The notes under the pieces: generated by a model
The model's database searches: none
The model's input: the letters and a program-made list of their open reading frames with translations, nothing else
Told to the model about the DNA's origin: nothing
Position numbers and translations under genes: made by a program
Assembly: GCA_023441905.1 (NCBI GenBank)
Contig: JAEZNC010000053.1
Span: 1-19,711, forward strand
DNA length: 19,711 nt
Direction of reading: 5' to 3'
Source: Bacillota bacterium
GTDB lineage: Bacteria; Bacillota; Clostridia; Christensenellales; SZUA-584
In this document: positions 1-8,009 of the stretch, piece after piece
How positions within the stretch are numbered: the stretch's first letter is position 1
Layout of the letters: the number at the start of each line of letters is the position of its first letter

Positions 1-594
1 GATGGCTTTGATGATTTCCTGCGTAACAATATTCAGACCGCAGATGCAATAATCTATGCATTTTCCATCAAGGATCATTCTATGGGCTCCATTTTTAAGA
101 TTTATGATGACAGACAGTTCTGTAATGGTCATAGAACAGTGACTATGGGAATGCCGACGGGATACCTGATTAGCGGTCAATACTCTTCAGAGGCGAATCT
201 CCAGATAATTATTGAAGGCCGAAGTGAGGTTGGAGGGAACTTTCTCGCAGGAGTTGCGTGTGATGAAACAAATCCGAATGAAGAATTAGACAGACTTGCC
301 CAAAGGCTTGATTATGCAATCGAGCATAAGTATAATCAGCCAAAGAACTTCTATGGTGTTGGCGGCATTAAAATTTTTAGAGATCTCATTTGGCTCATGC
401 GCGGTATGATGAAAGCTGATCATCGGTTCTACAAAGAACATGGACTATACGATTTTCCTCAAAAGAAAAAAGGAACAGCATTAAAAATGTATCTTGTAGG
501 GGCCCTTATTTCCTCTCCAAAGCTGAAAGCTAAAATTGGAAACAAAATGAATGAAGGCATGATTGCACCGTACAGGAAGATTCTGGAACAGTAA
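1..594 (+). CDS. NAD(P)H-dependent FMN reductase / flavodoxin-fold oxidoreductase, 5' truncated by the window edge
   Basis: The reading frame is open from base 1 and ends at the TAA at 592-594, giving 197 visible residues. The first in-frame ATG (82) falls inside a conserved core, so the true start lies upstream of the window. The segments ADAIIYAFSIKDHSMGS, then RQFCNGHRTVTMGMPTGYLISG, resemble the middle of flavodoxin-like NAD(P)H:FMN oxidoreductases, where the first forms part of the flavin-binding loop and the second precedes a core beta strand. Such proteins are cytosolic two-electron flavoenzymes that reduce FMN, quinones or small aromatics; the substrate cannot be read here. The FMN-phosphate loop, normally near the N-terminus, is outside the window. 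The next gene starts about 200 bp downstream behind its own promoter-like region, so it is probably a separate transcript. Family assignment is fairly secure, exact function is not. Confidence 0.7.
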   Translation, partial: DGFDDFLRNNIQTADAIIYAFSIKDHSMGSIFKIYDDRQFCNGHRTVTMGMPTGYLISGQYSSEANLQIIIEGRSEVGGNFLAGVACDETNPNEELDRLAQRLDYAIEHKYNQPKNFYGVGGIKIFRDLIWLMRGMMKADHRFYKEHGLYDFPQKKKGTALKMYLVGALISSPKLKAKIGNKMNEGMIAPYRKILEQ

Positions 595-632
595 TGGCAA
601 TTTTTCTTTGAAAGTGTATTCTCATTGTTCAG

Positions 633-654
633 TATCTTTGTTATAACAAAGATA
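633..654. promoter_or_regulatory. 22-bp perfect palindrome overlapping a -10 box (putative repressor operator)
   Basis: The arm TATCTTTGTTA (633-643) is followed directly by its exact reverse complement (644-654). The right end runs into TATAAT (653-658), a consensus -10 box. No good -35 sits at 17 bp; TTGTTC at 625-630 is the nearest and is too far (22 bp). Position and symmetry fit an operator for a dimeric TetR-like or similar repressor controlling the SDR/decarboxylase-like pair downstream. No intact regulator of that type is in the window. Confidence 0.55.
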
Positions 655-801
655 TAATGACTGATGTGCCTCGATGTTGAATAAGTTAATATGTCCAATA
701 TAGGGTTCTGGTCATTGACCATCGAAGATGCCCTTGGACCCTGCAGATATGCTGAAACATTTCGTTTAATGTTGGCAAGCAATAGAAAGGAGCATAATGG
801 T

Positions 802-1590
802 ATGAAGCTGGAAGGAAATCGGATCGTCATTACCGGTGCATCCTCTGGTATTGGTCTGGAATTGCTGAAAATACTGCTGGGAAAAGGCTGCACAGTTGTG
901 GCATCTGCAAGGCAAATCGAGAAGTTGAATCTGTCAAACTCAAAACTGTATCTCAGAAAATGTGATGTTTCCAGAAAGGAAGAACTGGACGGCCTATTTG
1001 CATTTTCACTGGAAAAGATGGGCGGCATAGATCTGTTTATAGCAAATGCGGGATTTGCCTATTTTGAAAAGATAGATAAGCCGGATTGGAAGCATATTGA
1101 AGCCATTTTTGAAACAAACGTGATGGGCTTCATTTATTGTGCGGAAAAAATGAAAGAGCTTAATGGAAGTAATCCGTATAACTTTTTAGTCACAGCCAGT
1201 GGAATGAGTTTACTTTCACTTCCCGGCTACTCGCTGTACAGCGGTACAAAAGCTGCAATCAGGGGATTTGCGGATGCCTATCGCTTTGAGCTCGAGAAGG
1301 GACAGCATTTTCAGGTGGTTTACCCGATAGCAACCAAAACAAATTTCTTTTCCCGCGCAGGCCACAACATTCCGGTTGCATGGCCTACTCAAGCCGCTGA
1401 TACGGTCGCGCGAAGGATTGTGAGCGGAATACAGAAGAACCGAAAACGGATTTTCCCCTCAAAAGTCTTCTATGCGACGAATCTGCTCAACCGAATACTG
1501 CCGTTCATTAACGCGCTTTATGTCTGCATATACAACCGAAAGTTCAAAAACTGGCTGCAAACCGGCCAGCAGAAGGGAGAACATCTATGA
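802..1590 (+). CDS. Short-chain dehydrogenase/reductase (SDR) family oxidoreductase
   Basis: A classical SDR of 262 residues, the usual size. The N-terminal Rossmann motif TGASSGIG is at residues 11-18, NAG at 82-84, the catalytic serine is probably S133 (TASG), and the YxxxK pair is Y146/K150 (YSGTK). It should catalyse NAD(P)H-dependent reduction or oxidation of a carbonyl or alcohol; the C-terminal substrate loop gives no clear specificity. I chose ATG 802 over an in-frame ATG at 691 because AGAAAGGAG lies just upstream and MKLEGNRIVITGAS is the normal family N-terminus; the longer form would add 37 unrelated residues. The stop overlaps the next ATG in an ATGA arrangement, so the two proteins are translationally coupled and probably act on related substrates. 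Confidence 0.9.
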   Translation: MKLEGNRIVITGASSGIGLELLKILLGKGCTVVASARQIEKLNLSNSKLYLRKCDVSRKEELDGLFAFSLEKMGGIDLFIANAGFAYFEKIDKPDWKHIEAIFETNVMGFIYCAEKMKELNGSNPYNFLVTASGMSLLSLPGYSLYSGTKAAIRGFADAYRFELEKGQHFQVVYPIATKTNFFSRAGHNIPVAWPTQAADTVARRIVSGIQKNRKRIFPSKVFYATNLLNRILPFINALYVCIYNRKFKNWLQTGQQKGEHL

Positions 1591-2246
1591 TGGAATCTGT
1601 AGTGCCTTCATTTCCGGCTCCGTGGGGTTTAAAGGGCAAAGGTTATATTCTGATCTATAAGTTTAAACCCGAATTCGTTGAGAAATACGGCAATGTACCG
1701 GATTTCCTGCAGGGGCATTATGCCGGCGGTTTCGGAAGCGTTATGCTGGTTGATTATCTCCAATCTGATGCGGGGCCTTACGGGGAACTACTGTTCATTC
1801 CGGGCAAATTCAATTTCAAAGGAAAGAAGCTCGATACAATCAGTAAAATCTATGTTTCTTCCTTAGAAAGCGTTGTGAACGGCAGAGCGAACTGGGGAAT
1901 CCCCAAGGAGCAGGCGGAGTTTTGCTTTGAGAAGCTCCGCAGCCGAGAGGAACATATTCGCGTCAGTTATGGCGGAACTCTTGTGGCTGAGTTTGTCATT
2001 CGCTCTGGTGTGTTACCGTTTCCGGTTAGTACCAAATTGCTTCCTTTTCCGCTTGTACAGTTGTATAAAGGAAAATATTACAATACAACTTTTTCGGGAA
2101 GTGGCAAAGGTCGTTTCGCTAAAATTGAAAAATTGGAGGTCAATCCGGAATTATTTCCTGACATCTCACTATGTAAGCCGATCGCGGTCATTAGGGTAGA
2201 GCCATTCGCCATCACTTTTCCAAAAGCCCTTATTGAAGACGCCTGA
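1587..2246 (+). CDS. Acetoacetate decarboxylase (ADC) fold family protein
   Basis: A 219-residue protein recognisable as the ADC-like family by the WGIPKEQAEF block (residues 103-112), matching the region of acetoacetate decarboxylase that carries the Schiff-base lysine. Here K107 is the candidate, but the KK pair of true ADC is KE, so the residue thought to lower the lysine pKa is missing. It may therefore be an ADC-like enzyme with another reaction, such as aldol/dehydratase-type chemistry on a keto acid, rather than an acetone-forming decarboxylase. The start ATG overlaps the SDR stop (ATGA), with AGAAGGGAG upstream; a second ATG at 1590 is an alternative. SDR plus ADC-like proteins suggest a short route modifying a beta-keto or polyketide-like compound, which is inference. 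Confidence 0.8.
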   Translation: MMESVVPSFPAPWGLKGKGYILIYKFKPEFVEKYGNVPDFLQGHYAGGFGSVMLVDYLQSDAGPYGELLFIPGKFNFKGKKLDTISKIYVSSLESVVNGRANWGIPKEQAEFCFEKLRSREEHIRVSYGGTLVAEFVIRSGVLPFPVSTKLLPFPLVQLYKGKYYNTTFSGSGKGRFAKIEKLEVNPELFPDISLCKPIAVIRVEPFAITFPKALIEDA

Positions 2247-2395
2247 AGAATAATACTCTGAAATGTTACTTAAATGAGTGGAACAATTCTACGATCTTAT
2301 CCAAATAAATGTATCAAGCTGTGCACGTTTTATAAATTGCATTAATTTGAGTGAAGCAGAAAACTCGAGGTAGAATTTGTTGAGGAGAATATATT

Positions 2396-2938
2396 ATGAT
2401 CACAATGCAATATAGAATAAACTTGCCAAATGATTATGACATGCAGATCATTAAAAAAAGAGTAGAAGATAATGGCAATAAGACGGATGGTTTTCAGGGA
2501 TTGCTTTTTAAATGTTATTTAATTCAAGAAAGTAATGCGGACAGTTTGGAAAATATTTATGCCCCCTTTTATATATGGAAAGACAGTAATGGAATGAATC
2601 AGTTCTTATTCGGAGGTTATTATGATAACATTATAAAGTCTTTCGGCTGGCAGAATATAAATATTGGTGTGCCACTTTTAATAGATCTGAAAAATGATTT
2701 TATGGATTCGAAATTTGTGACGGAAGATAAATGCAACATTACTCCCCGATTATCTTTATCATCCTTTCGGGAAAGCGTTTTAAAACCTAACCAAAGTGAT
2801 AATGAATTTTCAGGACAGGTATGTATATACAATCCAGATAAATGGGAATACAGCCAGTTCTATTTTTATAAAAAACATCCGGATGGGTTATGCAATAGGA
2901 ACTCTTATCAGATTTTACATATATCTAGAGGGATATAA
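2396..2938 (+). CDS. DUF4865 family protein
   Basis: A 180-residue protein with the DUF4865 pattern: an N-terminal MQYRINLPNDYDMQIIKKRV, then FQGLLFKCYLIQE, then YAPFYIWKDSNGMNQFLFGG around residues 55-74. The family has no settled function; members often sit beside small redox or tautomerase-type genes. No signal peptide or membrane segment is visible and length is full for the family. GAGGAG about 7 bp upstream supports the ATG. The gene is visibly more AT-rich than the SDR/ADC pair before it and stands apart, with about 150 bp upstream and 200 bp downstream, so it is probably independently transcribed or recently acquired. Confidence 0.75.
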   Translation: MITMQYRINLPNDYDMQIIKKRVEDNGNKTDGFQGLLFKCYLIQESNADSLENIYAPFYIWKDSNGMNQFLFGGYYDNIIKSFGWQNINIGVPLLIDLKNDFMDSKFVTEDKCNITPRLSLSSFRESVLKPNQSDNEFSGQVCIYNPDKWEYSQFYFYKKHPDGLCNRNSYQILHISRGI

Positions 2939-2940
2939 AC

Positions 2941-3021
2941 CTTAGAGATATAAAATCCACTCTGGGGATCGCGCCTGGTTGTTTTTATGATTTTTGTTAT
3001 TACCCAACGTTGCGGGAATAG
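2941..3021 (+). pseudogene. Possible remnant of a TetR-type helix-turn-helix
   Basis: A short frame directly after the DUF4865 gene reads LRDIKSTLGIAPGCFYDF before stopping at 3019-3021. This resembles the recognition-helix region of TetR regulators (pattern REIAxxLGIxxGxFYxYF). There is no start codon, no N-terminal half and no ligand-binding domain. In another frame (to 3088) a second short peptide-like stretch runs to a stop. It may be decayed regulator sequence or chance resemblance. Confidence 0.2.
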
Positions 3022-3143
3022 GCTGGATGTCGCTCCGAAATTGGCTGCTTTTTCAGAGACATACAGTGAATTTATAGAAGTTGTTTAAATTGCAGACTTT
3101 TTGTTTATATAGTGCAACGAAGTCACTAGTCGGGAGGCTTGTC

Positions 3144-4067
3144 ATGAAATCGATTACAGTCAACAATCTATCCAAAAGCTATTCAAGCGGGACAAAAGCT
3201 CTTGACAATGTTAGCTTTTCTCTTGATGCAGGTGAAGTTTTCGGATTCTTGGGGCCTAACGGAGCCGGCAAAACAACCGCGGTTAAACTTTTAACCGGAA
3301 TGCTGTTTCCAACAGGCGGATATTCTAGTGTGCTGGGCATTGACCCCGCTGTTCATCCTGAGCAGGTTCATAAGTTGGTTGGGGTGGTGACCGAACACGC
3401 CCAAATGTACGATAATCTCACGGGATTACAAAATCTTGTTTTTTATGGTACCGTGTTCGGCTTAACTCAGGAGGACAGCAAAAAGCGCGGGCAGGAAATG
3501 CTGGACATTCTGGGCTTGATTGATGATAAAGATAAAAAGCTTTCAGCTTATTCTACAGGTATGAGACAGCGATTGTCTTTAGCGAGAGCCATGATTCACA
3601 GCCCCAAAATCCTCTTTCTTGATGAGCCCACTTCGGGACTGGATCCCGAGAGTGTACAAAACGTCAACAATTTAATCATGCACCTTTCAACCGATAAGGG
3701 TACCACTATTTTTCTTTGTACCCATCAGCTGCGTTATGCGCAGGAGATTTGTACCGGATATGGGCTGATTGATAAAGGAACAATACTTGCGGTCGGCGAT
3801 ATCGATCATATTCGGTCGATGGTCTTTTCCGGCATGACCGCGATCATCAAAGCGGATAAATACCCTGACAATCTGGCTGTAAAAGCAGCTGATGATGGAA
3901 GCTGTGAGATTAACATTCAATCAGAAGAAGACTTGCCGTCCATCGTAAAAAGCATTGTGGACGCAGGCGGTAAGGTCTACCATGTATCGGCACGAAAACC
4001 CTCGCTGGAAGAAATATATTTTGCACTGATCAAACAGCGTGATGAGAAGAAAGGAGCGGCCCAATGA
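3144..4067 (+). CDS. ABC-2 type transporter, ATP-binding subunit
   Basis: A 307-residue ATPase. Walker A GPNGAGKTT is at residues 37-45, a degenerate signature YSTGM at 136-140, Walker B ILFLDEP at 156-162, the D-loop SGLD at 164-167 and the H-loop H194. The usual Q-loop glutamine is replaced by VTEHAQ, as often in this exporter subfamily. About 90 C-terminal residues form the accessory domain typical of drug- and peptide-export ATPases. I chose ATG 3144, with GGGAGG 7 bp upstream, over the ATG at 3081, whose 21 extra residues are not family-like. Its last codons overlap the permease start by 4 bp. Together they form a two-gene exporter or resistance pump; substrate unknown. Confidence 0.92.
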   Translation: MKSITVNNLSKSYSSGTKALDNVSFSLDAGEVFGFLGPNGAGKTTAVKLLTGMLFPTGGYSSVLGIDPAVHPEQVHKLVGVVTEHAQMYDNLTGLQNLVFYGTVFGLTQEDSKKRGQEMLDILGLIDDKDKKLSAYSTGMRQRLSLARAMIHSPKILFLDEPTSGLDPESVQNVNNLIMHLSTDKGTTIFLCTHQLRYAQEICTGYGLIDKGTILAVGDIDHIRSMVFSGMTAIIKADKYPDNLAVKAADDGSCEINIQSEEDLPSIVKSIVDAGGKVYHVSARKPSLEEIYFALIKQRDEKKGAAQ

Positions 4068-4855
4068 TAAATTCTATGGAAAAGGCTATTATTTATAAGG
4101 ATTTACGCAGTATTGCTGCGAACAAGCGGATGCTTTCTGTGATGCTCATTGTGCCGCTTGTATTTACTGTTGTTCTGCCATCAATTTTTGTTTTTCTAAT
4201 TGCATTGTCACCGATCGATTCACCCGACTTTAAGCAGCTGCTGGATATATTGCCGCTGAGTATGCAAGCGGGTGACTTGCGACAATCATTAATAAGTTTG
4301 CTGCTTAATAATATTCTGCCAATCTTCTTTTTGATTATTCCCATCATGGCATCAACGGTGATGGCTGCCGGTTCGTTCGTGGGGGAAAAGGAAAAGCGCA
4401 CATTGGAAACCCTGCTTTACTGCCCGCTTTCACTCAAACAGATTTTTAATTCCAAAATATTGGGGTCATTTATTCTAAGTATGATGGTATCTATTGCATC
4501 ATTTATCATCATGACGTTGGTTGTTGAGATAGAGCTTGCAATCACAATGGGCAGCATGATCTTGCCGGATATCAGCTGGCTTATAGTCATGCTGATAATA
4601 GCACCGGCATTGTCAATGATTGCGATTACCATTATTGTCCGGGGTTCTGCAAAGGCACAGTCTTTCGAAGAATCACAGCAGCGCAGCGTCTTTCTGATAT
4701 TACCGATTATTTTGCTTGCCGCCGGTCAATTTACTGGTATCTTGTTGATTGGCTCGTGGCTTCTTCTCGCAATCGGTATTGTATTGGGGACAATAGCATT
4801 TTGGACTTTAAGAGGTGCTTTAGGAAAGTTTAATTATGAGACTCTGCTGGGATAG
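4064..4855 (+). CDS. ABC-2 type transporter, permease subunit
   Basis: A 263-residue membrane protein with about six hydrophobic segments (near residues 24-48, 80-103, 131-152, 171-192, 209-226 and 227-248). Between segments 2 and 3 lies GEKEKRTLETLLYCPLS (107-123), the cytoplasmic coupling-helix motif of ABC-2 permeases that contacts the ATPase. A larger external loop of about 30 residues follows segment 1. The ATG overlaps the ATPase stop (ATGA), so the two are translationally coupled and form one complex in the cytoplasmic membrane. There is no dedicated regulator or substrate gene next to it, so the exported compound cannot be inferred. Confidence 0.9.
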   Translation: MINSMEKAIIYKDLRSIAANKRMLSVMLIVPLVFTVVLPSIFVFLIALSPIDSPDFKQLLDILPLSMQAGDLRQSLISLLLNNILPIFFLIIPIMASTVMAAGSFVGEKEKRTLETLLYCPLSLKQIFNSKILGSFILSMMVSIASFIIMTLVVEIELAITMGSMILPDISWLIVMLIIAPALSMIAITIIVRGSAKAQSFEESQQRSVFLILPIILLAAGQFTGILLIGSWLLLAIGIVLGTIAFWTLRGALGKFNYETLLG

Positions 4856-4992
4856 TAGAAAAGCATCATTGCTCTAATATGAAATTTCTAAATGCGGGCT
4901 GATATTTGGAATGACACCCGTTATAGATTAGAATTTCTTTAGATGGGGCATTATGAAATCCTCATTCAATAAAACCAAGGAGGCAGGAGATT

Positions 4993-5235
4993 ATGAACGA
5001 AGAAAAGAAAACCGAAGAGTATAAGGTTAGCGGCGAGGAGTTGATGGCAAAAATCAAAGCCATCATTCGCGAAGGCAACGCAAGAAAAGTGACAATAAAG
5101 GACAAGGATGACAAGGAAATATTCAGCTTTCCATTAACCGTCGGTGTGGTTGGTATCGCCTTAGCTCCAATTTTTGCAGCTGTCGCAACAATCACGGCAT
5201 TAGCCACAGAATGTACAATAGTGATTGAACGGTAG
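4993..5235 (+). CDS. Small DUF4342 family protein
   Basis: An 80-residue protein with a charged N-terminal half (KVSGEELMAKIKAIIREG, residues 11-28, then RKVTIKD) and a hydrophobic C-terminal half (FPLTVGVVGIALAPIFAAVA, from 46), ending TECTIVIER. This layout is that of DUF4342, a family of unknown function common in clostridia; related copies can carry a UBA/TS-N-like helical segment at the N-terminus, which seems short here. The hydrophobic stretch could insert in the membrane. A strong ribosome binding site (AAGGAGG then CAGGAG) precedes the ATG. It is followed by about 500 bp without an intact gene. Confidence 0.75.
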   Translation: MNEEKKTEEYKVSGEELMAKIKAIIREGNARKVTIKDKDDKEIFSFPLTVGVVGIALAPIFAAVATITALATECTIVIER

Positions 5236-5385
5236 AATGTTATATTAAATATGCAGCAATCTTTACGGGTTCAATAGCATGCTCTTGAGTCTGGTTAGGG
5301 TGTTATTTTCAGAAAAAGTATGGGTAACAGGAGTGAGTTTCTGAAGAAAATCTATCTGGAACTTTCAACATAGTGCACATACTTT

Positions 5386-5689
5386 TTAGATATCAAGATG
5401 TAACAACGATGATTTGAGTTTGATAAAATCCAACCTGTTATCATAGGCTTCAATATATATTCCATCATGTCTGTTAAAAACGAATCTCCTAAAAGTCCGC
5501 TAAAGTGCTTTTGCGGATATTTTCTTCCACCCGTTCGGGCAGCACATACGAAATATAGTCCTCTAAAAAATGATACGGAGAAAATATGAACATTTCTTTG
5601 AATCTGGTTTAGAGGCTGTATTGTGACGGGAAAATTGTCTGTCCATTTGAGTTTAATGAAATCGTTTCGATTCGCTCAAAAGCATGCAT
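5386..5689 (-). pseudogene. Possible decayed coding remnant on the minus strand
   Basis: The 500 bp between 5236 and 5735 holds no intact gene. On the minus strand one frame reads MHAFERIETISL... from 5689, meets a TAA at 5611-5609, continues TRFKEMFIFSPYHFLEDYIS...VEENIRKSTLADF to a stop at 5491-5489, and a shifted frame continues FVFNRHDGIYIEAYDNRLDF to 5386. The peptides look protein-like and together suggest a gene broken by one stop and one frameshift. I do not recognise the family, and AT-rich chance frames remain possible. Confidence 0.25.
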
Positions 5690-5704
5690 TGATTAAGCAA
5701 GCTA

Positions 5705-5713
5705 TGGTATACT
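5705..5713 (+). promoter_or_regulatory. Extended -10 promoter for the U32-glycosylase-hydrogenase operon
   Basis: TGGTATACT at 5705-5713 matches the extended -10 pattern TGnTATAAT at all but one position. No convincing -35 is present, as expected for extended -10 promoters. The start codon is 23 bp downstream, giving a very short leader with GGAG at 5726-5729 as ribosome binding site. Confidence 0.55.
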
Positions 5714-5735
5714 GATAAAAAAAGCGGAGCAGTCA

Positions 5736-8009
5736 ATGAAATATGAGCTTCTCGCACCGGCCGGAGACATGCTCTCTGTGGTTCAGGCGGTGCAAAACGG
5801 CGCAGACGCGGTTTACCTCGGCGGAAAGAGCTTCGGTGCCCGTGCGTTTGCGGGGAATTTTTCAATTGAAGAACTCGGTGAAGCCATCGACTATGCGCAC
5901 GTATATGGCGTTAAAGTTTATGTGACGGTCAATACGCTGGTTTACGAAGACGAGACGGTAGATTTTCTTAAGCATACGGAAGCTGTTTTGAAATGCGGTG
6001 CCGACGCGCTGATCATGCAGGATATCGGTATGATCGCGGCGGTTCATCGCCGTTTCCCCGATGCCGCGCTGCATGCTAGCACACAGATGCACAATCACAG
6101 CGATGCGGCTCTTGAATTCGCTCGGAGCCTCGGGCTTTCGCGCGCCGTGCTGGCGCGCGAAATGGATATTGATCAGATTAAAAACTTAAAATGCACCATT
6201 GAAAAAGAAGTGTTTGTGCATGGCGCGCTCTGCATCTGCTATTCGGGGCAGTGTCTTTTCAGCGCTTTAACAAACGGACGCAGCGGCAACCGCGGCACCT
6301 GCGCGCAAAACTGCCGTATGCGCTATAAGCTGCTGGATTCCGAAGGAAAGCAATACGACACGAACGGTGAATACCTGTTAAGCCCGAAGGATATCGGCTT
6401 GTTTGAAGATATCACGGCGCTGATCGAGGCTGGGGTCAGCTGCTTCAAAATAGAGGGCCGCATGAAATCGCCCGAGTATGTCGGGCTCGTGACGAAAATT
6501 TATGCCAAGCTGCTGAGCTATTACTCGGCAGGCCGACAGCCAAAGCCGGACAAGCAAGATATGGGTGACCTGTTAAGCCTGATTAACCGTGGCTATTCAA
6601 AATCGCATTTGTTCGGCGTGAGAGGAGAGGCGCTCTTAAGCAAAGACCGCCCGAACCACCGCGGGATACCGCTCGGAGAGGTTTTGGCCGTTAAAAACGG
6701 CAGAATTAAGCTGCGTTTATCGGCGATGCTCAATCAGGGTGACGGCATTAAGTTTGAACGCAGCGACGACGGCTTTATCTGCAATAGAATATTTAAACAT
6801 GGCTTGCTCGCAGCGTCGGCTGAATCCGGTGATATCATTGAGCTGGACGCGAAAGCCAAAGCGACGGCCGGAGATACAGTGGTGAAAACAAGTGATGCCG
6901 CTCTGACAAAGTCGCTGCAGAAAGCGAACACCAGACGCGTGCCGGTATCCGGCCTGCTGACCGCAAGAGAAGGAGCCCCTATCCAACTCGTTTTGAGGGA
7001 CGAAGCTGGCCACGAAGCGGCTGTGCAGGGTCAGTTAGTTGAGCCCAGCCGCACAGCGCCTACCACCCGTGATGATCTTTTTACCGGTATTTCAAAACTC
7101 GGCGATACACCGTACGAGCTTCTTGATGCCAGTATCGATGCTGATGAAAATATCTTCATTGCCAAAAGCGCACTCAACGCGCTTCGCCGCGACGCCGCTG
7201 AGAAGCTGACGAGTCTGCGCATGGTGGTTGCGCCTGTTCGCGTTTACGGCGAACCCATGCCGCCCGTCCGGTACGGCGATGAGGGGGAACACCAGGCGCT
7301 TCATGTGCTTGTTCGCAGTGCCGCGCAATTTGAAGCGGTGAAGGATATCGTATCGGGTGATATCTATACGGACGATGTCCGGCTTTATTTTGATAAGAAG
7401 GCGGCTTATCCCCGGTTACGGCTCAGGACGGACAGGCTCGCGCAAACGCTTGAGCCGCTGAACGGCGAGCGGCTGCTCGTCACCGATCACGGCGGCTTGC
7501 ACGTTTATTCTCGGTGTAACGATATCATCATCGATCATACCGTTTATGCCCTCAATGCCGAAGCACTGTCTGTGCTTGTATCAAACGGTGTGAAACGCGC
7601 CGCGCTGCCGCCCGAGCTTGACATCGTGCAGACAGCGCGATTGATGGCCGCATACAAGGCCATAAACGGCCAACTCGCACCCGTTGAAGCCGTTTTATAC
7701 GCGCGCCATGAGCTGATGGCCATGCGGCACTGCGTGCTCTCGGGGGCGCTTGGGAAAAACTCATGCGACCTGTGCAAAGAAAAGCAGTTTGGTCTTGAAG
7801 ATTTAAAAGGCAACTATTTTCCTTTCGTTGTGGATGAAAGCTGCCGGACGCACGTGTTTCACAGCCGGGTGGCCGAAGTCGATGCGGCGGATTATCTGGT
7901 GCTTGGCGTCAGGCATTTTCGCATAGAGCTATTTGATGAAGACGCAGCCCAGAGCAGAAAAACTGTGAAACGGTATAAAATTCAGCTGGCGGGGCAGGCA
8001 AGGCCATGA
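5736..8009 (+). CDS. Peptidase U32 family protein with DUF3656 region (RlhA/TrhP-type RNA hydroxylation family)
   Basis: A 757-residue cytosolic protein. The N-terminal half is a U32 barrel: MKYELLAPAGD at the start, GADAVYLGG (22-30), then the signature EVFVHGALCICYSGQCLFS (158-176) with cysteines C166, C168, C173, C189 and C193, and CFKIEGRMKSPEYV from 236. The middle matches the DUF3656 region of long U32 proteins. The C-terminal part has further cysteines (C666, C677, C680, C703) that could complete a metal or Fe-S site. Named protease-like, this family is best known for prephenate-dependent hydroxylation of 23S rRNA (RlhA) or tRNA uridine (TrhP). The length fits RlhA-like proteins, but I cannot tell the RNA target. 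The stop overlaps the glycosylase start by 4 bp. Confidence 0.88.
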   Translation: MKYELLAPAGDMLSVVQAVQNGADAVYLGGKSFGARAFAGNFSIEELGEAIDYAHVYGVKVYVTVNTLVYEDETVDFLKHTEAVLKCGADALIMQDIGMIAAVHRRFPDAALHASTQMHNHSDAALEFARSLGLSRAVLAREMDIDQIKNLKCTIEKEVFVHGALCICYSGQCLFSALTNGRSGNRGTCAQNCRMRYKLLDSEGKQYDTNGEYLLSPKDIGLFEDITALIEAGVSCFKIEGRMKSPEYVGLVTKIYAKLLSYYSAGRQPKPDKQDMGDLLSLINRGYSKSHLFGVRGEALLSKDRPNHRGIPLGEVLAVKNGRIKLRLSAMLNQGDGIKFERSDDGFICNRIFKHGLLAASAESGDIIELDAKAKATAGDTVVKTSDAALTKSLQKANTRRVPVSGLLTAREGAPIQLVLRDEAGHEAAVQGQLVEPSRTAPTTRDDLFTGISKLGDTPYELLDASIDADENIFIAKSALNALRRDAAEKLTSLRMVVAPVRVYGEPMPPVRYGDEGEHQALHVLVRSAAQFEAVKDIVSGDIYTDDVRLYFDKKAAYPRLRLRTDRLAQTLEPLNGERLLVTDHGGLHVYSRCNDIIIDHTVYALNAEALSVLVSNGVKRAALPPELDIVQTARLMAAYKAINGQLAPVEAVLYARHELMAMRHCVLSGALGKNSCDLCKEKQFGLEDLKGNYFPFVVDESCRTHVFHSRVAEVDAADYLVLGVRHFRIELFDEDAAQSRKTVKRYKIQLAGQARP

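Noticed and set aside
691..801. 37-residue N-terminal extension of the SDR from ATG 691
   Set aside because: It has no family similarity, while ATG 802 has a strong ribosome binding site and the normal SDR N-terminus.
459..1028. 189-codon minus-strand open frame across the SDR promoter
   Set aside because: It overlaps two real genes and the palindrome and shows no family resemblance.
5407..5663. Near-repeat of ATTTGAGTTT-like sequence at about 5411 and 5646
   Set aside because: Only about 20 bp with mismatches and no flanking similarity; not enough to call a repeat.
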